Assembly (NCBI GenBank): GCA_038250675.1
Contig: JBBSCB010000007.1
Span: forward strand, 1 to 64,000
DNA: 64,000 bases
Direction of reading: 5' to 3'
DNA from: JAICUF01 sp038250675
GTDB taxonomy: Bacteria; Gemmatimonadota; Gemmatimonadetes; Gemmatimonadales; GWC2-71-9
Below are positions 48,454-57,808 of the stretch, in pieces; the stretch's first letter is position 1; each line of letters opens with the position of its first letter. The position numbers were made by a program, and so were the translations under genes. The notes below the pieces were generated by a model. It had not been told where the DNA came from. It was given only the letters and a program-made list of their open reading frames with translations, and did not search any database.

Positions 48454-48938
48454 TCGGGGAGGGCGAGCGACAGAACGCGATCCCGCTGCGCGGTGCGGAA
48501 GGCGACGAGGCGTTCCGCCAGCACGGGGTCGGTCGCGGCGAGCAGCGCGGCCGCAAAGAGCGCGGCATTCACCGCGCCGGCGCGGCCGATGGCGAACGTC
48601 GCGACCGGCACGCCAGCCGGCATCTGCACGATGGACAGCAGCGAGTCGAGCCCCTGAAGGTGCTGGCTGGGAACCGGGACCCCGAGCACTGGCACCGCCG
48701 TCTTGGCGGCGAGCATGCCGGGCAGGTGCGCCGCCCCGCCGGCGCCGGCGATGATGCACCGGAGGCCGCGCGTCCCGGCGCCGGCAGCGTATTCGAACAG
48801 CAGGTCGGGCGTGCGGTGCGCGGACACCACGCGTCGCTCGTGGGGAATGCCGAGTTCCGCCAGCTGGCCGGCGGCATGCTGCATGATCTGCCAATCCGAA
48901 TCGCTGCCCATCACGATGCCAACGACGGCTCGGTCCAT
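48450..48938 (-). CDS. purE: N5-carboxyaminoimidazole ribonucleotide mutase
   Basis: 162 residues, class I PurE. Motifs are VVGIVMGSDSDWQIM, the catalytic His in VVSAHRTPDLL, and IIAGAGGAAHLPGM with VPVPSQHLQGLDSLLSIVQMP (in two blocks). ATG 48938 has GGAGGGC a few bases upstream and excludes an unsupported N-terminal extension. purE-purK is a two-gene unit separate from the large purine operon. Confidence 0.95.
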   Translation of the reverse strand: MDRAVVGIVMGSDSDWQIMQHAAGQLAELGIPHERRVVSAHRTPDLLFEYAAGAGTRGLRCIIAGAGGAAHLPGMLAAKTAVPVLGVPVPSQHLQGLDSLLSIVQMPAGVPVATFAIGRAGAVNAALFAAALLAATDPVLAERLVAFRTAQRDRVLSLALPE

Positions 48939-49011
48939 CCGCGGCCCTCCGGGGAGAATCGACAACGTGGCGGGCCGCCGGCACGAGGCGGGCAACCGGC
49001 CACGGATGTCG

Positions 49012-49707
49012 CTACTGGGTGACGCTGATCGTGAGGCGTACCGCCGGCAGATCGAACGTCGTGCTCGGCTGCGTGAACGCGGCGGCGCCGGTGCCGGTGG
49101 CCCCGACTTTGTCCGCCGTGAAGTCGAACGAGCCCGTCATGGTGCCGGTCGAGTAGCTGCAGGTGGCGGTGAACCCACCCGAGCTCTGATTGCAGTTGGT
49201 CGAGCTGCCGCCGAACGTCGCCCCGGTGACGGTGAACGTGCCGCCGTTGGCGAGATAGCTCGTCTGCGTCGTGCGATCGTAGTACGAGCCGATCGCGCCG
49301 CTGGAGCCGAACGTGGCCGTCTCGGTCGCAGGAAAGGTGCCGCTGGCGGTGTAGTTCGAGGCCGCAAGGATCTTGTCGACCGTCTGAGCAGAGGTGTTGA
49401 GCCCCTGCCAGCCGATGACGCTGGAGATGACGCCGCTCTGTGACGTGGCGCCGATGGTGTAGGTGTACTGGACCTGCACGGCGACCGCGTCATACGCGCC
49501 GATGGTCCCCACACTGCGCAGCTGGGTGAGCGCAGCTGGTGCGAACCCGGCCGCGTCGGCACCGAGCGATCCGCTGCTGACCAGCGCGGTGCTGAGCGCA
49601 GCGGCGTCCTGTGCTGAGAGCGAGCCGCTGGTTGGTCCGTTGCTGTCCGAGCTGCACGCGACCAGGGCGACGACACCGAGTGAAACCGCGATCGCTGCGA
49701 TTCGCAT
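49012..49707 (-). CDS. Hypothetical lipoprotein
   Basis: 231 residues, not recognised. ATG 49707 has GGAG 6 nt upstream and gives a lipoprotein signal peptide with lipobox LVAC (Cys18). The mature part is rich in Ser, Thr, Gly and Ala, and its repeated beta-strand-like pattern (VQVQYTYTIGATSQSGV, GTFTVTGATFGGSS, TGTMTGSFDFTADK) suggests a beta-sandwich or beta-barrel fold. The composition differs from its purine-gene neighbours. Confidence 0.75.
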   Translation of the reverse strand: MRIAAIAVSLGVVALVACSSDSNGPTSGSLSAQDAAALSTALVSSGSLGADAAGFAPAALTQLRSVGTIGAYDAVAVQVQYTYTIGATSQSGVISSVIGWQGLNTSAQTVDKILAASNYTASGTFPATETATFGSSGAIGSYYDRTTQTSYLANGGTFTVTGATFGGSSTNCNQSSGGFTATCSYSTGTMTGSFDFTADKVGATGTGAAAFTQPSTTFDLPAVRLTISVTQ

Positions 49708-49766
49708 GCACTGCTCCGCTGATGGTTGTTGTGGGGCCCGCTGCATATCGCCTGGCTGCATGTTGC

Positions 49767-52433
49767 CTACACGGTCGATCGCGTGCGGTTAATGGTGCCC
49801 CGATCGGCGAGCGCCGACTGCGCCGCCGCGAGCCGGGCGATGGGCACCCGGTATGGCGAGCAGGAAACATAGTTCATCCCCAGCTCGTCACAGAACGCCA
49901 CCGACGCCGGCTCACCGCCGTGCTCGCCGCAGATGCCGAGCTTGAGGTCGGGGCGGGTGCGGCGGCCGAGCTCGCAGGCCATGGCGATGAGCTTGCCGAC
50001 GCCCGCGCGATCGAGCACCTGGAATGGATCGTCCTCGACGATGCCCTGCTCGAGGTACAGCGGCAGGAACCGGCCGGCGTCGTCGCGGGAGAGCCCCCAT
50101 GTCGTCTGCGTCAGGTCGTTGGTGCCGAAGGAAAAGAACTGCGCCTCCCGCGCAATTTCGTCGGCAGTCAGCGCGGCGCGCGGCAGCTCAATCATGGTGC
50201 CGAGGACGAATGGGACGGTCATCTGCCGCTCGCTGAACACCTCCGACGAGACCTGGCGCACGATGAGCGCTTGCTTGCGGAATTCAGTGACGCTCATCGT
50301 GAGCGGCACCATGACCTCCGGCATGACGCGCCCCTTCCGGGCCGCGACGGTGCATGCCGCCTCGAAGATGGCGCGCACCTGCATCGCCGTGATCTCGGGG
50401 TACATGATGCCCAGCCGACACCCGCGCAGCCCCAGCATGGGGTTGACCTCGGTCAGCCCGGCGACGATGCGGTGCAGCTCGGCCGGCTCGATCTTCATGT
50501 CGTGCGCCAGCGCCTCGATCTCGTCGGCGGCGTGCGGCAGGAATTCATGCAGCGGCGGGTCCAGCAGCCGGATGGTGACGGGGTAGCCGTCCATCGCGCG
50601 GAAGATCGCCTCGAAATCGCCGCGCTGCATCGGCAGCAGCCGTGCGAGCGCGCGCTTCCGCCCTTCCGCATCGCGCGCGACGATCATCTCGCGCATTGCG
50701 GTGAGGCGATCGCCCTCGAAGAACATGTGTTCGGTGCGGCAGAGGCCGATGCCTTCGGCGCCAAAGTCGCGCCCGCGATGGGCGTCGGCGGGTGTGTCGG
50801 CATTCACCCGGACGCGAAGCTGGCGCACGCGGTCAGCCCACGACAGGAGCCGGTCGAAGTCGCCGTCCAGGGCGGGCACCACCAGCGCGGCCTCTCCGAC
50901 GTAGATCCGCCCGGTGCTCCCGTCCACCGTGATCCAGTCGCCTTCAGTAAGCTCGCGCTCGCCGGCGCGGACGGTGCCGGCTTCTTCATCCACCTGCAGC
51001 GCCTGCGCGCCGGCCACGCACGGCTTCCCCATGCCCCGCGCCACCACCGCGGCGTGGGAGGTCATGCCGCCGCGCGCCGTGAGGACGGCCTTGGCTGCCA
51101 CCATGCCGTGGAAGTCCTCGGGTGACGTCTCACGGCGCACCAGGATGACCGCCTGCCCGCCGTGGGCCAGCTCCGCGGCGCGGTCAGCGTCGAAGACGAT
51201 CGTGCCGCTCGCGGCCCCGGGCGACGCCGGCAGTCCGGTGGCCAGCAGGTCGAGCGCGGCCTGCGGGTCGATCGTCGGATGCAGCAGCTGGTTCAGATCG
51301 TTGGGCGGGACCCGCGCGATTGCTTCTTCTTCGGTGATCAACCCTTCGTCCACCATCTCGCACGCGACGCGCACCGCCGCATGGCCCGAGCGCTGCCCGC
51401 GCCGGGTCTGGAGCATGTACAGCTTGCCCCGCTCGATGGTGAACTCCATGTCCTGTACGTCGCGGAAGTGGCGTTCCAGCGTCCGTGCGGTATGCTCGAG
51501 TTCGGCGTACACCTCGGGCAGGGCGACCTTGAGCTGGCTGATCGGGACCGGATTCCGGACCCCGGACACGACGTCCTCCCCTTGGGCGTTGAGCAGGAAC
51601 TCACCGTACAGCGCCCGCTCGCCGGTCGACGGGTCGCGACTGAACGCCACGCCGGTCCCCGAGTCTTCGCCCAGATTGCCGAAGACCATCGCGACGATGG
51701 TGACGGCCGTGCCCATGGTGTCCGGAATGTCATGGAGCTTCCGGTAGTCGATGGCGCGGCGGGTGTTCCAGCTCTGGAAGACCGCGGCGATCGCGCCCCA
51801 GAGCTGCTCCAGCGGCTCCGCCGGAAAATCGTGGCCACGCTCCCGGCGCACGACCTCCTTGAAGTCGGCCACCAATCCCTGGAGCTCCTCGACCGGCAGG
51901 TCGATGTCGCGCGCGACCTTGCAGCGGGTGGTCCGCTCCTCGAGCATCGCGTCGAACGGCCGCTTGGGCAGCTCGTACACAACGCCGGCATACATCTGCA
52001 CGAACCGCCGGTAGGAATCCCACGCGAATTGCGGATTGCCGCTCTGCTCGGCGAGCCCGTGCACCGTCTCGTCGTTGAGTCCGAGATTGAGAATGGTCTC
52101 CATCATGCCCGGCATCGACACCGCGGCGCCGGAGCGGACCGAGACGAGCAGGGGATTGGCTGCGTGCCCAAAGTGCTTGCCGGTGGCGCCTTCGAGGCGC
52201 TGAAGACTGTTTTCCACCTGCGTCCGGAGGCGCAGCGGAAACTGGCCGCTTTCGAGATAGGTCAGGCACAGCGTGCTTGCGATCGTGAAGCCCGGCGGCA
52301 CGGGAATGCCGATCGTCGTCATCTCGGCGAGGCCGGCGCCCTTGCCGCCGAGGATGTCCTTCATGGCGGACGTGCCGTCGGCCCGCCCCTGGCCAAAGAA
52401 ATAGACCAGCGGCTGCGTATAGGGGCCGCTCAT
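49767..52433 (-). CDS. ppdK: Pyruvate, phosphate dikinase
   Basis: 888 residues, full length. It interconverts pyruvate, ATP and phosphate with PEP, AMP and pyrophosphate. The order is N-terminal ATP-grasp (GGKGAGLAEMTTIGIPVPPG, SGAAVSMPGMMETILNLGLN), the swivelling phosphohistidine H460 in GGMTSHAAVVARGMGKPCVAG (in two blocks), and the C-terminal PEP/pyruvate barrel (GLCRTEHMFF, FGTNDLTQTTWG, CGEHGGEPASVAFC). It is the last gene of the truA-led run; its ATG overlaps the purF stop by ATGA. Confidence 0.96.
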   Translation of the reverse strand: MSGPYTQPLVYFFGQGRADGTSAMKDILGGKGAGLAEMTTIGIPVPPGFTIASTLCLTYLESGQFPLRLRTQVENSLQRLEGATGKHFGHAANPLLVSVRSGAAVSMPGMMETILNLGLNDETVHGLAEQSGNPQFAWDSYRRFVQMYAGVVYELPKRPFDAMLEERTTRCKVARDIDLPVEELQGLVADFKEVVRRERGHDFPAEPLEQLWGAIAAVFQSWNTRRAIDYRKLHDIPDTMGTAVTIVAMVFGNLGEDSGTGVAFSRDPSTGERALYGEFLLNAQGEDVVSGVRNPVPISQLKVALPEVYAELEHTARTLERHFRDVQDMEFTIERGKLYMLQTRRGQRSGHAAVRVACEMVDEGLITEEEAIARVPPNDLNQLLHPTIDPQAALDLLATGLPASPGAASGTIVFDADRAAELAHGGQAVILVRRETSPEDFHGMVAAKAVLTARGGMTSHAAVVARGMGKPCVAGAQALQVDEEAGTVRAGERELTEGDWITVDGSTGRIYVGEAALVVPALDGDFDRLLSWADRVRQLRVRVNADTPADAHRGRDFGAEGIGLCRTEHMFFEGDRLTAMREMIVARDAEGRKRALARLLPMQRGDFEAIFRAMDGYPVTIRLLDPPLHEFLPHAADEIEALAHDMKIEPAELHRIVAGLTEVNPMLGLRGCRLGIMYPEITAMQVRAIFEAACTVAARKGRVMPEVMVPLTMSVTEFRKQALIVRQVSSEVFSERQMTVPFVLGTMIELPRAALTADEIAREAQFFSFGTNDLTQTTWGLSRDDAGRFLPLYLEQGIVEDDPFQVLDRAGVGKLIAMACELGRRTRPDLKLGICGEHGGEPASVAFCDELGMNYVSCSPYRVPIARLAAAQSALADRGTINRTRSTV

Positions 52434-53833
52434 GCGGAGCCGGCGGTCAGCAAAGCGTGGCGGAGCTGCACGAGTCCCTCGTGGACGGGGGTGGGATAGT
52501 CACCCGAGAAGCAGGCGTGGCAGAAGCGGGTCGGCGCGCCGGCCGGCTGACCGGCCGCGTCCAGCATGCCTTCGAGCGAGAGATAGCCGAGCGAATCCAC
52601 GCCCAGATAGGCGCGAATCTCCTCGATCGAGTGGTTGGCGCCGATCAGCTCTGCGCGGGTGGGCGTATCGATGCCGTAGTGACAGGGGCCCGTGATCGGC
52701 GGCGAGCAGAGCCGGAAATGCACCTCGCGGGCGCCGGCGGCCCGGATCATCTGGACCAGTCCCTTGCTCGTGGTCCCGCGCACCAGACTGTCGTCCACCA
52801 CCACGACGGACTTGCCCTCGATCACGTCACGCACCGGGTTGAACTTGATGCGCACCTTCGCGACGCGGATCGCCTGGCTGGGGTTGATGAACGTGCGTCC
52901 CACATAGTGGTTCCGGATCAGGCCGTGTTCGAGCTTGATCCCGGACGCCTCGGAGAAGCCAAGCGCCATCGCGTTGGAGCTGTCAGGCACGCTGAACACC
53001 ACCTCGGCGCGAGGTGCCGGGTGCTCCCGGGCCAGCGCTCGGCCCAGCTCCCGCCGCGCGCGGTCCACCGACTCGCCAAAAACGCGGCTGTCGGGCCGGG
53101 CAAAGTACACCAGCTCGAAGACACAGCGGCTCACCGGGCGCGGCGAGAGCGGCGCCAGCTGTGTGATGGTGCCGCCCTCGATGCGGACCATCTCGCCCGG
53201 CTGGAGCTCGCAGGCGACCGACGCGCCCAGCAGGTCGAGTGCGCACGTCTCCGAGGCGACGACGGCTCCGGCGCCGAGCCGGCCCACGACGAGCGGGCGG
53301 AAGCCGCGGCTGTCCACCACCGCGTAGATCGTCCGCCCCAGGGCGATGACGAGGCTGTAGGCGCCGTCGATCCGCTCGAGCGCCTCGCGGATCTGTCCTT
53401 CCGGCGTGGGCGCGTTGGACCGGGCGATGAGGTGCACGATCACCTCGGAGTCGCTCGACGTCGAGAAGATCGCGCCTTCGCTCACCAGCTCCTGCTTGAG
53501 GGCGTCGGCATTGGTCAGGTTGCCGTTGTGCGCCAGTGCAAGCGGGCCGCACCGGGTATTGGCGTAGCAGGGCTGGGCATTGGCCAGCACGGTGCTGCCG
53601 GTCGTGGAGTACCGGGCATGCCCTACGGCAACGTCGCCGGGCAGCCCGGCGAGCACGCTCTCGTCGAACGTCTCGGAGACGAGTCCCATGCCGCGGTGAT
53701 AGCGGGCCGAGCCGTCGACATCCACCGCCACGATGCCCGCGCTCTCCTGGCCGCGATGCTGCAGCGCATAAATGCCGAGATAGGCCAGCCGCGCGGCGTC
53801 GGGAACGCCCGAGATGCCAACGATGCCGCACAT
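52430..53833 (-). CDS. purF: Amidophosphoribosyltransferase
   Basis: 467 residues. First step of purine synthesis: glutamine plus PRPP gives phosphoribosylamine. The protein starts MCGIVGISG, so Cys2 becomes the N-terminal nucleophile after Met removal and there is no propeptide. Other motifs are ALQHRGQESAGI, LAHNGNLTNA, and the PRPP loop VVVVDDSLVRGTTSKGLVQM. It is separated from purL by 3 bp and overlaps ppdK. Confidence 0.96.
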   Translation of the reverse strand: MCGIVGISGVPDAARLAYLGIYALQHRGQESAGIVAVDVDGSARYHRGMGLVSETFDESVLAGLPGDVAVGHARYSTTGSTVLANAQPCYANTRCGPLALAHNGNLTNADALKQELVSEGAIFSTSSDSEVIVHLIARSNAPTPEGQIREALERIDGAYSLVIALGRTIYAVVDSRGFRPLVVGRLGAGAVVASETCALDLLGASVACELQPGEMVRIEGGTITQLAPLSPRPVSRCVFELVYFARPDSRVFGESVDRARRELGRALAREHPAPRAEVVFSVPDSSNAMALGFSEASGIKLEHGLIRNHYVGRTFINPSQAIRVAKVRIKFNPVRDVIEGKSVVVVDDSLVRGTTSKGLVQMIRAAGAREVHFRLCSPPITGPCHYGIDTPTRAELIGANHSIEEIRAYLGVDSLGYLSLEGMLDAAGQPAGAPTRFCHACFSGDYPTPVHEGLVQLRHALLTAGSA

Positions 53834-53836
53834 GGG

Positions 53837-56182
53837 TCAGCCCTCCAGCACCGGTTCGAGGTCGGCAGGGCGCATGCGTCGGGGAATGGCGTCAAAATAG
53901 ACGGCGCGGAGCTCGTCGACTGCCCAGTTGATCTGATGATCGCCCGCGCGGAGCACCAGCTGGCCGTCTCCGGTGACGTCGCCGGCCGCGAACGCCGGTA
54001 CGCCATGCGCGGCCGCCGCTTCGAGGAGCGCCGTCACTGCGCGCGGCGCGCACGTAATCACGGCGCGCGCGCCGTCCTCTCCGAACAGGAGCGCATCGAG
54101 GGGGACTCCGGTGGCGTATCCCGTCAGATCCAGCTCGGCGCCGAGTCCGCGACCGGCATACGGGCCGCCGATGGCCGCTTCGGCGATCGTGACGGCCAGT
54201 CCCCCTTCCGAGCAGTCGTGCGCCGAGCGGAGCAGCCCCTGACGGGCCGCATTCACCAGGAGCCGCTGCAGTGCGCGCTCGGCCGCAAGGTCGACTGTCG
54301 CCGGTTGCCCCCCCACGAACCCGGCCAGCTCCGCCCAGTAGGCTGAGCCGCCGAGGACGCCGGTGGTGCGCCCCAGCACGACGATCCGGTCGCCCGGCGT
54401 CGCGAAATGGCTGCGCACGCGGTCCTCCACGCGGTCCAGCACGCCGACCATGCCGATCGTGGGTGTCGGATCGATCGCACCCGTGGGACTCTCGTTGTAA
54501 AACGAGACGTTGCCGCCGGTGACCGGCGTGTCGAACGCGACGCACGCCTCGCTGATGCCGCGACAGGCCTCGCGGAACTGGAAGAACACCTCCGGCTTCT
54601 CGGGATTGCCGAAGTTGAGGCAATCGGTGATGCCGAGTGGCCGGGCACCGGTGCAGGCGATGTTGCGCGCGGCTTCCGCCACCGCCGCCTTCGCGCCCTC
54701 ATACGGATCGAGCGCGAGGAGGCGGGCGTTGCAGTCGAGCGTGACGGCGAGCCCGAACGCAGCGCCCGCAACCCGGATGACGCCGGCATCGCCGCCGGGC
54801 GCGATGGCGGTCGAGGCCTGCACTGTCGAGTCGTACTGCTCGTATACCCAGCGCTTGCTCGCAATGCTCGGTGCATCGAGGAGGCGCATGAGTGCGACCC
54901 CGGGATCCATGGCAAGCGCCGGGGCCGGCGCCTGCCGCAGCGCCCGCACCGAATCGGCCTCGCGCGCGTCGGGGTGGTACACGGGGCAGTCGTCCACCAG
55001 GCGCTGCCCCGGGATCGCCGCGACCACGGTGCCGTGATGGCGCACCCGGAAGATGCCGTCGTCGGTAACGGTGCCGATCGGGGTGGCGGTCAACTCCCAC
55101 CGCGCGCAGACCGCCTGGATCTCGTCCAGGCGCCCGGGCTCCGCGACGACGAGCATGCGTTCCTGGGACTCGGACAGCAGGATCTCGTACGGGGTCATGC
55201 CGGGCTCGCGCGTGGGGACCAGACCGGTATCGATCTCGACGCCGACGCCGCCACGTGCCGCCATCTCGGCCGACGAGCTGGTGAGCCCCGCCGCGCCCAT
55301 ATCCTGGATCGCGACGATCATGCCCGAGGTAATGAGCTCGAGACTGGCCTCCAGCAGCAGCTTCTCGGTGAAGGGATCGCCCACCTGCACCTGAGGCCGC
55401 CGCGCCTCACTCGCGGCCGAGAGCTCCTCGGACGCGAAACTGGCGCCGTGGATCCCGTCCCGCCCGGTTCGCGCACCGACGCACAGCAGCACGTTCCCGA
55501 TCCCCTCGGCTTTGGCGCTGATGAGATCTTCCTCGCGCAGCAGTCCGACGCACATTGCGTTGACCAGCGGATTGCCGGTGTAGCCGGGCGCGAACGCCAC
55601 TTCGCCGCCCAGCGTCGGCACGCCGACACAGTTGCCGTAGTCGCCGATGCCGCGGACGATGCCGGCGAACAGATAGCGGTTGCGCGCCACATCGAGCGGG
55701 CCGAGCCGCAGACTGTTGAGCATCGCCACGGGACGGGCGCCCATCGTGAAGACGTCACGCAGGATGCCTCCGGCGCCGGTGGCGGCGCCCTGATACGGCT
55801 CGACCGCGGACGGGTGGTTGTGCGATTCCACCTTGAAGGCGACCGCCCACCCGTCCGGCAGTCGGAGGACGCCGGCGTTTTCCCCGGGACCCTGCACGAC
55901 CTGCGGGCCCTCGGTGGGGAAGGTGCGGAGGATCGGTCGGGAATGCTTGTACGAGCAGTGCTCGGACCAGAGCGCCGAGAACACGCCAAGCTCGGTGAGC
56001 GTCGGCGTGCGGCCGAGCATCGAGACGATGCGCTCGAATTCGGCCTCGGTCAGGTTGTGCTCGCGCACGACCGCCGCCGTCACCGCGCGCTCGCCCGGGA
56101 GCGCGGATGCGATGGTGGCCGCGGTGTCCGCCGCTGCGTCAGTCAATGGTCTCACTCCGGCCGGGGTGGGCAGCGCCGCCAT
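53837..56182 (-). CDS. purL: Phosphoribosylformylglycinamidine synthase subunit PurL (small type)
   Basis: 781 residues. ATP-dependent amidation of FGAR, receiving ammonia from PurQ with PurS as linker, all encoded just upstream. Motifs are FSALWSEHCSYKHSRPIL, VVQGPGENAG, VESHNHPSAVEPYQGAATG, QDMGAAGLTSSSAEMA, DCLNFGNPEKPEV and VTGGNVSFYNES. ATG 56182 overlaps the upstream small gene by 44 bp; GTG 56155 or TTG 56146 would reduce the overlap and cannot be excluded. Confidence 0.94.
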   Translation of the reverse strand: MAALPTPAGVRPLTDAAADTAATIASALPGERAVTAAVVREHNLTEAEFERIVSMLGRTPTLTELGVFSALWSEHCSYKHSRPILRTFPTEGPQVVQGPGENAGVLRLPDGWAVAFKVESHNHPSAVEPYQGAATGAGGILRDVFTMGARPVAMLNSLRLGPLDVARNRYLFAGIVRGIGDYGNCVGVPTLGGEVAFAPGYTGNPLVNAMCVGLLREEDLISAKAEGIGNVLLCVGARTGRDGIHGASFASEELSAASEARRPQVQVGDPFTEKLLLEASLELITSGMIVAIQDMGAAGLTSSSAEMAARGGVGVEIDTGLVPTREPGMTPYEILLSESQERMLVVAEPGRLDEIQAVCARWELTATPIGTVTDDGIFRVRHHGTVVAAIPGQRLVDDCPVYHPDAREADSVRALRQAPAPALAMDPGVALMRLLDAPSIASKRWVYEQYDSTVQASTAIAPGGDAGVIRVAGAAFGLAVTLDCNARLLALDPYEGAKAAVAEAARNIACTGARPLGITDCLNFGNPEKPEVFFQFREACRGISEACVAFDTPVTGGNVSFYNESPTGAIDPTPTIGMVGVLDRVEDRVRSHFATPGDRIVVLGRTTGVLGGSAYWAELAGFVGGQPATVDLAAERALQRLLVNAARQGLLRSAHDCSEGGLAVTIAEAAIGGPYAGRGLGAELDLTGYATGVPLDALLFGEDGARAVITCAPRAVTALLEAAAAHGVPAFAAGDVTGDGQLVLRAGDHQINWAVDELRAVYFDAIPRRMRPADLEPVLEG

Positions 56183-56501
56183 GGTGCCCCTGCGACTTGA
56201 GCGATCCGAGAATGTCGCCGAAGACGCGCCCCAGCAGTCCGCGATGGTCGTCGTGCCCTGACACCGCGTCGAGCTCTCCCGCATCGAGCCACATCCCCTT
56301 GCAGTGCGGGCAGGTCTCGATCACGACCCCATGGAACTCGCGGCTCTCCAGGTCGAACCCGTCCTTGGGGCACTTCATGTAATGGCTCATCCGCTCATCC
56401 GCCGCGCGACGCGCCTCAATCTCGGCGCGTCGCTTGCGGAGGATCTCCGCCTCGCGGAGGACGAAGTATTCGTGTTCGTTGCGGCTCGGCTTATCGGTCA
56501 T
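56139..56501 (-). CDS. zf-TFIIB-like zinc-finger protein
   Basis: 120 residues. A charged N-terminal helix (EYFVLREAEILRKRRAEIEARRAADE in two blocks) is followed by a small zinc-binding motif of zf-TFIIB type: MKCPKDGFDLE...ETCPHCKGMWLDAGELD. C64 and C67 form an intact knuckle. The first knuckle has C44 but Asp47 where the second cysteine usually stands. The C-terminus is His- and Gly-rich (KSQGHHGGAAHPG). Function unknown. ATG 56501 gives 11 bp overlap with the upstream gene. Confidence 0.82.
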   Translation of the reverse strand: MTDKPSRNEHEYFVLREAEILRKRRAEIEARRAADERMSHYMKCPKDGFDLESREFHGVVIETCPHCKGMWLDAGELDAVSGHDDHRGLLGRVFGDILGSLKSQGHHGGAAHPGRSETID

Positions 56502-56859
56502 GGCTGGTGCTCGGCGCAGGGGACGGTGGTGTCGGTTCCGGCTTGCGGGTCGCCGGGGACGACGAGACGCCGGCATAGCGGTGGTGCGGGTCACGGACGA
56601 TGGCGTCCACCACCTGTCCGCGCTCCAGCATCACGACGTCCTGGATGCCGCAGCGCGGCTGGCAGCCGTTGGCAAAGTAGAGATAGGTGTAGTCGCCGTG
56701 GACCCGGGTGCCCGAGGGCTCACCCCATGCCGCCCGGACCTGCGCCGCCGTCATGCCCGGACGAACGGCGGTCGTATCGCCCCCCGCGGACACGCGCTGG
56801 GCGGACGCCGCCGGCACGGCACCGATCAGGAGCGCCACGGCCATGAGGGCGCGTCTCAC
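56491..56859 (-). CDS. Secreted BamE/SmpA-like small protein
   Basis: 122 residues. A Sec signal peptide (RRALMAVALLIGAVPAASA, cut near residue 20) is followed by a BamE/SmpA-like pattern: VRPGMTAAQVRAAWGEPSG and YTYLYFANG, then a two-Cys motif GCQPRCG and a Pro/Ser-rich tail. BamE relatives take part in outer-membrane assembly, but many proteins share this small fold. There is no lipobox. GTG 56859 overlaps the purQ stop by GTGA and supplies the basic n-region, so I prefer it to ATG 56844. Confidence 0.72.
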   Translation of the reverse strand: MRRALMAVALLIGAVPAASAQRVSAGGDTTAVRPGMTAAQVRAAWGEPSGTRVHGDYTYLYFANGCQPRCGIQDVVMLERGQVVDAIVRDPHHRYAGVSSSPATRKPEPTPPSPAPSTSHDR

Positions 56860-57554
56860 GCGCGCGCCAGCGCGTCCGCCATCATGAACGAACGGAACAT
56901 GCCCAGTCCTTCGTCGCTTCCGAGGATCGGCTCGACCACCCGTTCCGGATGGGGCATGACGCCGACCACGTTTCCAGCCGCATTGCAGATGCCGGCGATG
57001 TCGTACGCCGACCCGTTGGGATTTCCCGGGCCGGCGGCGGGATCTCCGGCGGCGTAGCGAAGCACCACGCGGCCGCCGGACTCGAGCTCGGTGGCGGCGG
57101 CATCGCTGCAGACGTATCGACCGTCCCCGTGCGCCACGGGGAGGCGCAGCGCGGTCCCCGCCTCGTACGCGCAAGTGAACGGCGTTGCCGTGCGCTCCAC
57201 CACAACGGGCACGGGACGCGAGATGAAGGTGAGCCCGGCATTCCGGAGCAGCGCACCGGGCAGGAGGCGCGCTTCGCACAGGATCTGAAAGCCGTTGCAG
57301 ATCCCGAGCACCGGCCCGCCGTCAGCCGCATGGCGCTGCACCGCCGCCATCACCGGACTGAAGCGGGCGATGGCGCCGGAGCGCAGGTAGTCGCCGTAGC
57401 TGAACCCGCCGGGCAGGATGACGACATCGGCACCCTCAAGGCTGGTGTCACGGTGCCAGACGAAGTACGCATCGGCGCCGACCAGCTCAGCGGCGCGGAG
57501 CGTGTCCATGTCGCAGTTGCTTCCGGGAAACCTGACCACCGCGACCCGCCGCAT
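56856..57554 (-). CDS. purQ: Phosphoribosylformylglycinamidine synthase subunit PurQ
   Basis: 232 residues, class I glutamine amidotransferase. It starts RRVAVVRFPGSNCDMDTL, with LPGGFSYGDYLRSGAIA, the nucleophile Cys in GICNGFQILCEARLLPG and the His/Glu of VMPHPER. It supplies ammonia to PurL. ATG 57554 shares a base with the purS TGA. Confidence 0.96.
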   Translation of the reverse strand: MRRVAVVRFPGSNCDMDTLRAAELVGADAYFVWHRDTSLEGADVVILPGGFSYGDYLRSGAIARFSPVMAAVQRHAADGGPVLGICNGFQILCEARLLPGALLRNAGLTFISRPVPVVVERTATPFTCAYEAGTALRLPVAHGDGRYVCSDAAATELESGGRVVLRYAAGDPAAGPGNPNGSAYDIAGICNAAGNVVGVMPHPERVVEPILGSDEGLGMFRSFMMADALARA

Positions 57555-57805
57555 CAGCGAGTCTCCACCTGGAGCTCGAAGTCCTCCGTCACGGGATTGG
57601 CCAGCAGCCGCTCGCACATGTCGCGCGCCTGGCGCTCGGCGTCGTCGCGCGAGGGCGCCGCCACGTCGAGCTCGATGGCGCGGCCCACCCGGACGGCCGA
57701 CGTCCCGGCGAAGCCGAGCGATCCGAGGGCATGCTCGACTGCCTGGCCCTGGGGATCCAGCAGCCCCGCACGGGGCATGACGCGAACGTGGACTCGAAAG
57801 CTCAT
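57554..57805 (-). CDS. purS: Phosphoribosylformylglycinamidine synthase subunit PurS
   Basis: 83 residues, the usual size for the PurS dimer that docks PurQ to PurL. It shows FRVHVRVMPRAGLLDPQGQAV and a C-terminal LLANPVTEDFELQV. The SD-like GAGGAA at the end of pssA lies about 7 nt before the ATG. Overlaps purQ as TGATG. Confidence 0.95.
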   Translation of the reverse strand: MSFRVHVRVMPRAGLLDPQGQAVEHALGSLGFAGTSAVRVGRAIELDVAAPSRDDAERQARDMCERLLANPVTEDFELQVETR

Positions 57806-57808
57806 GGG

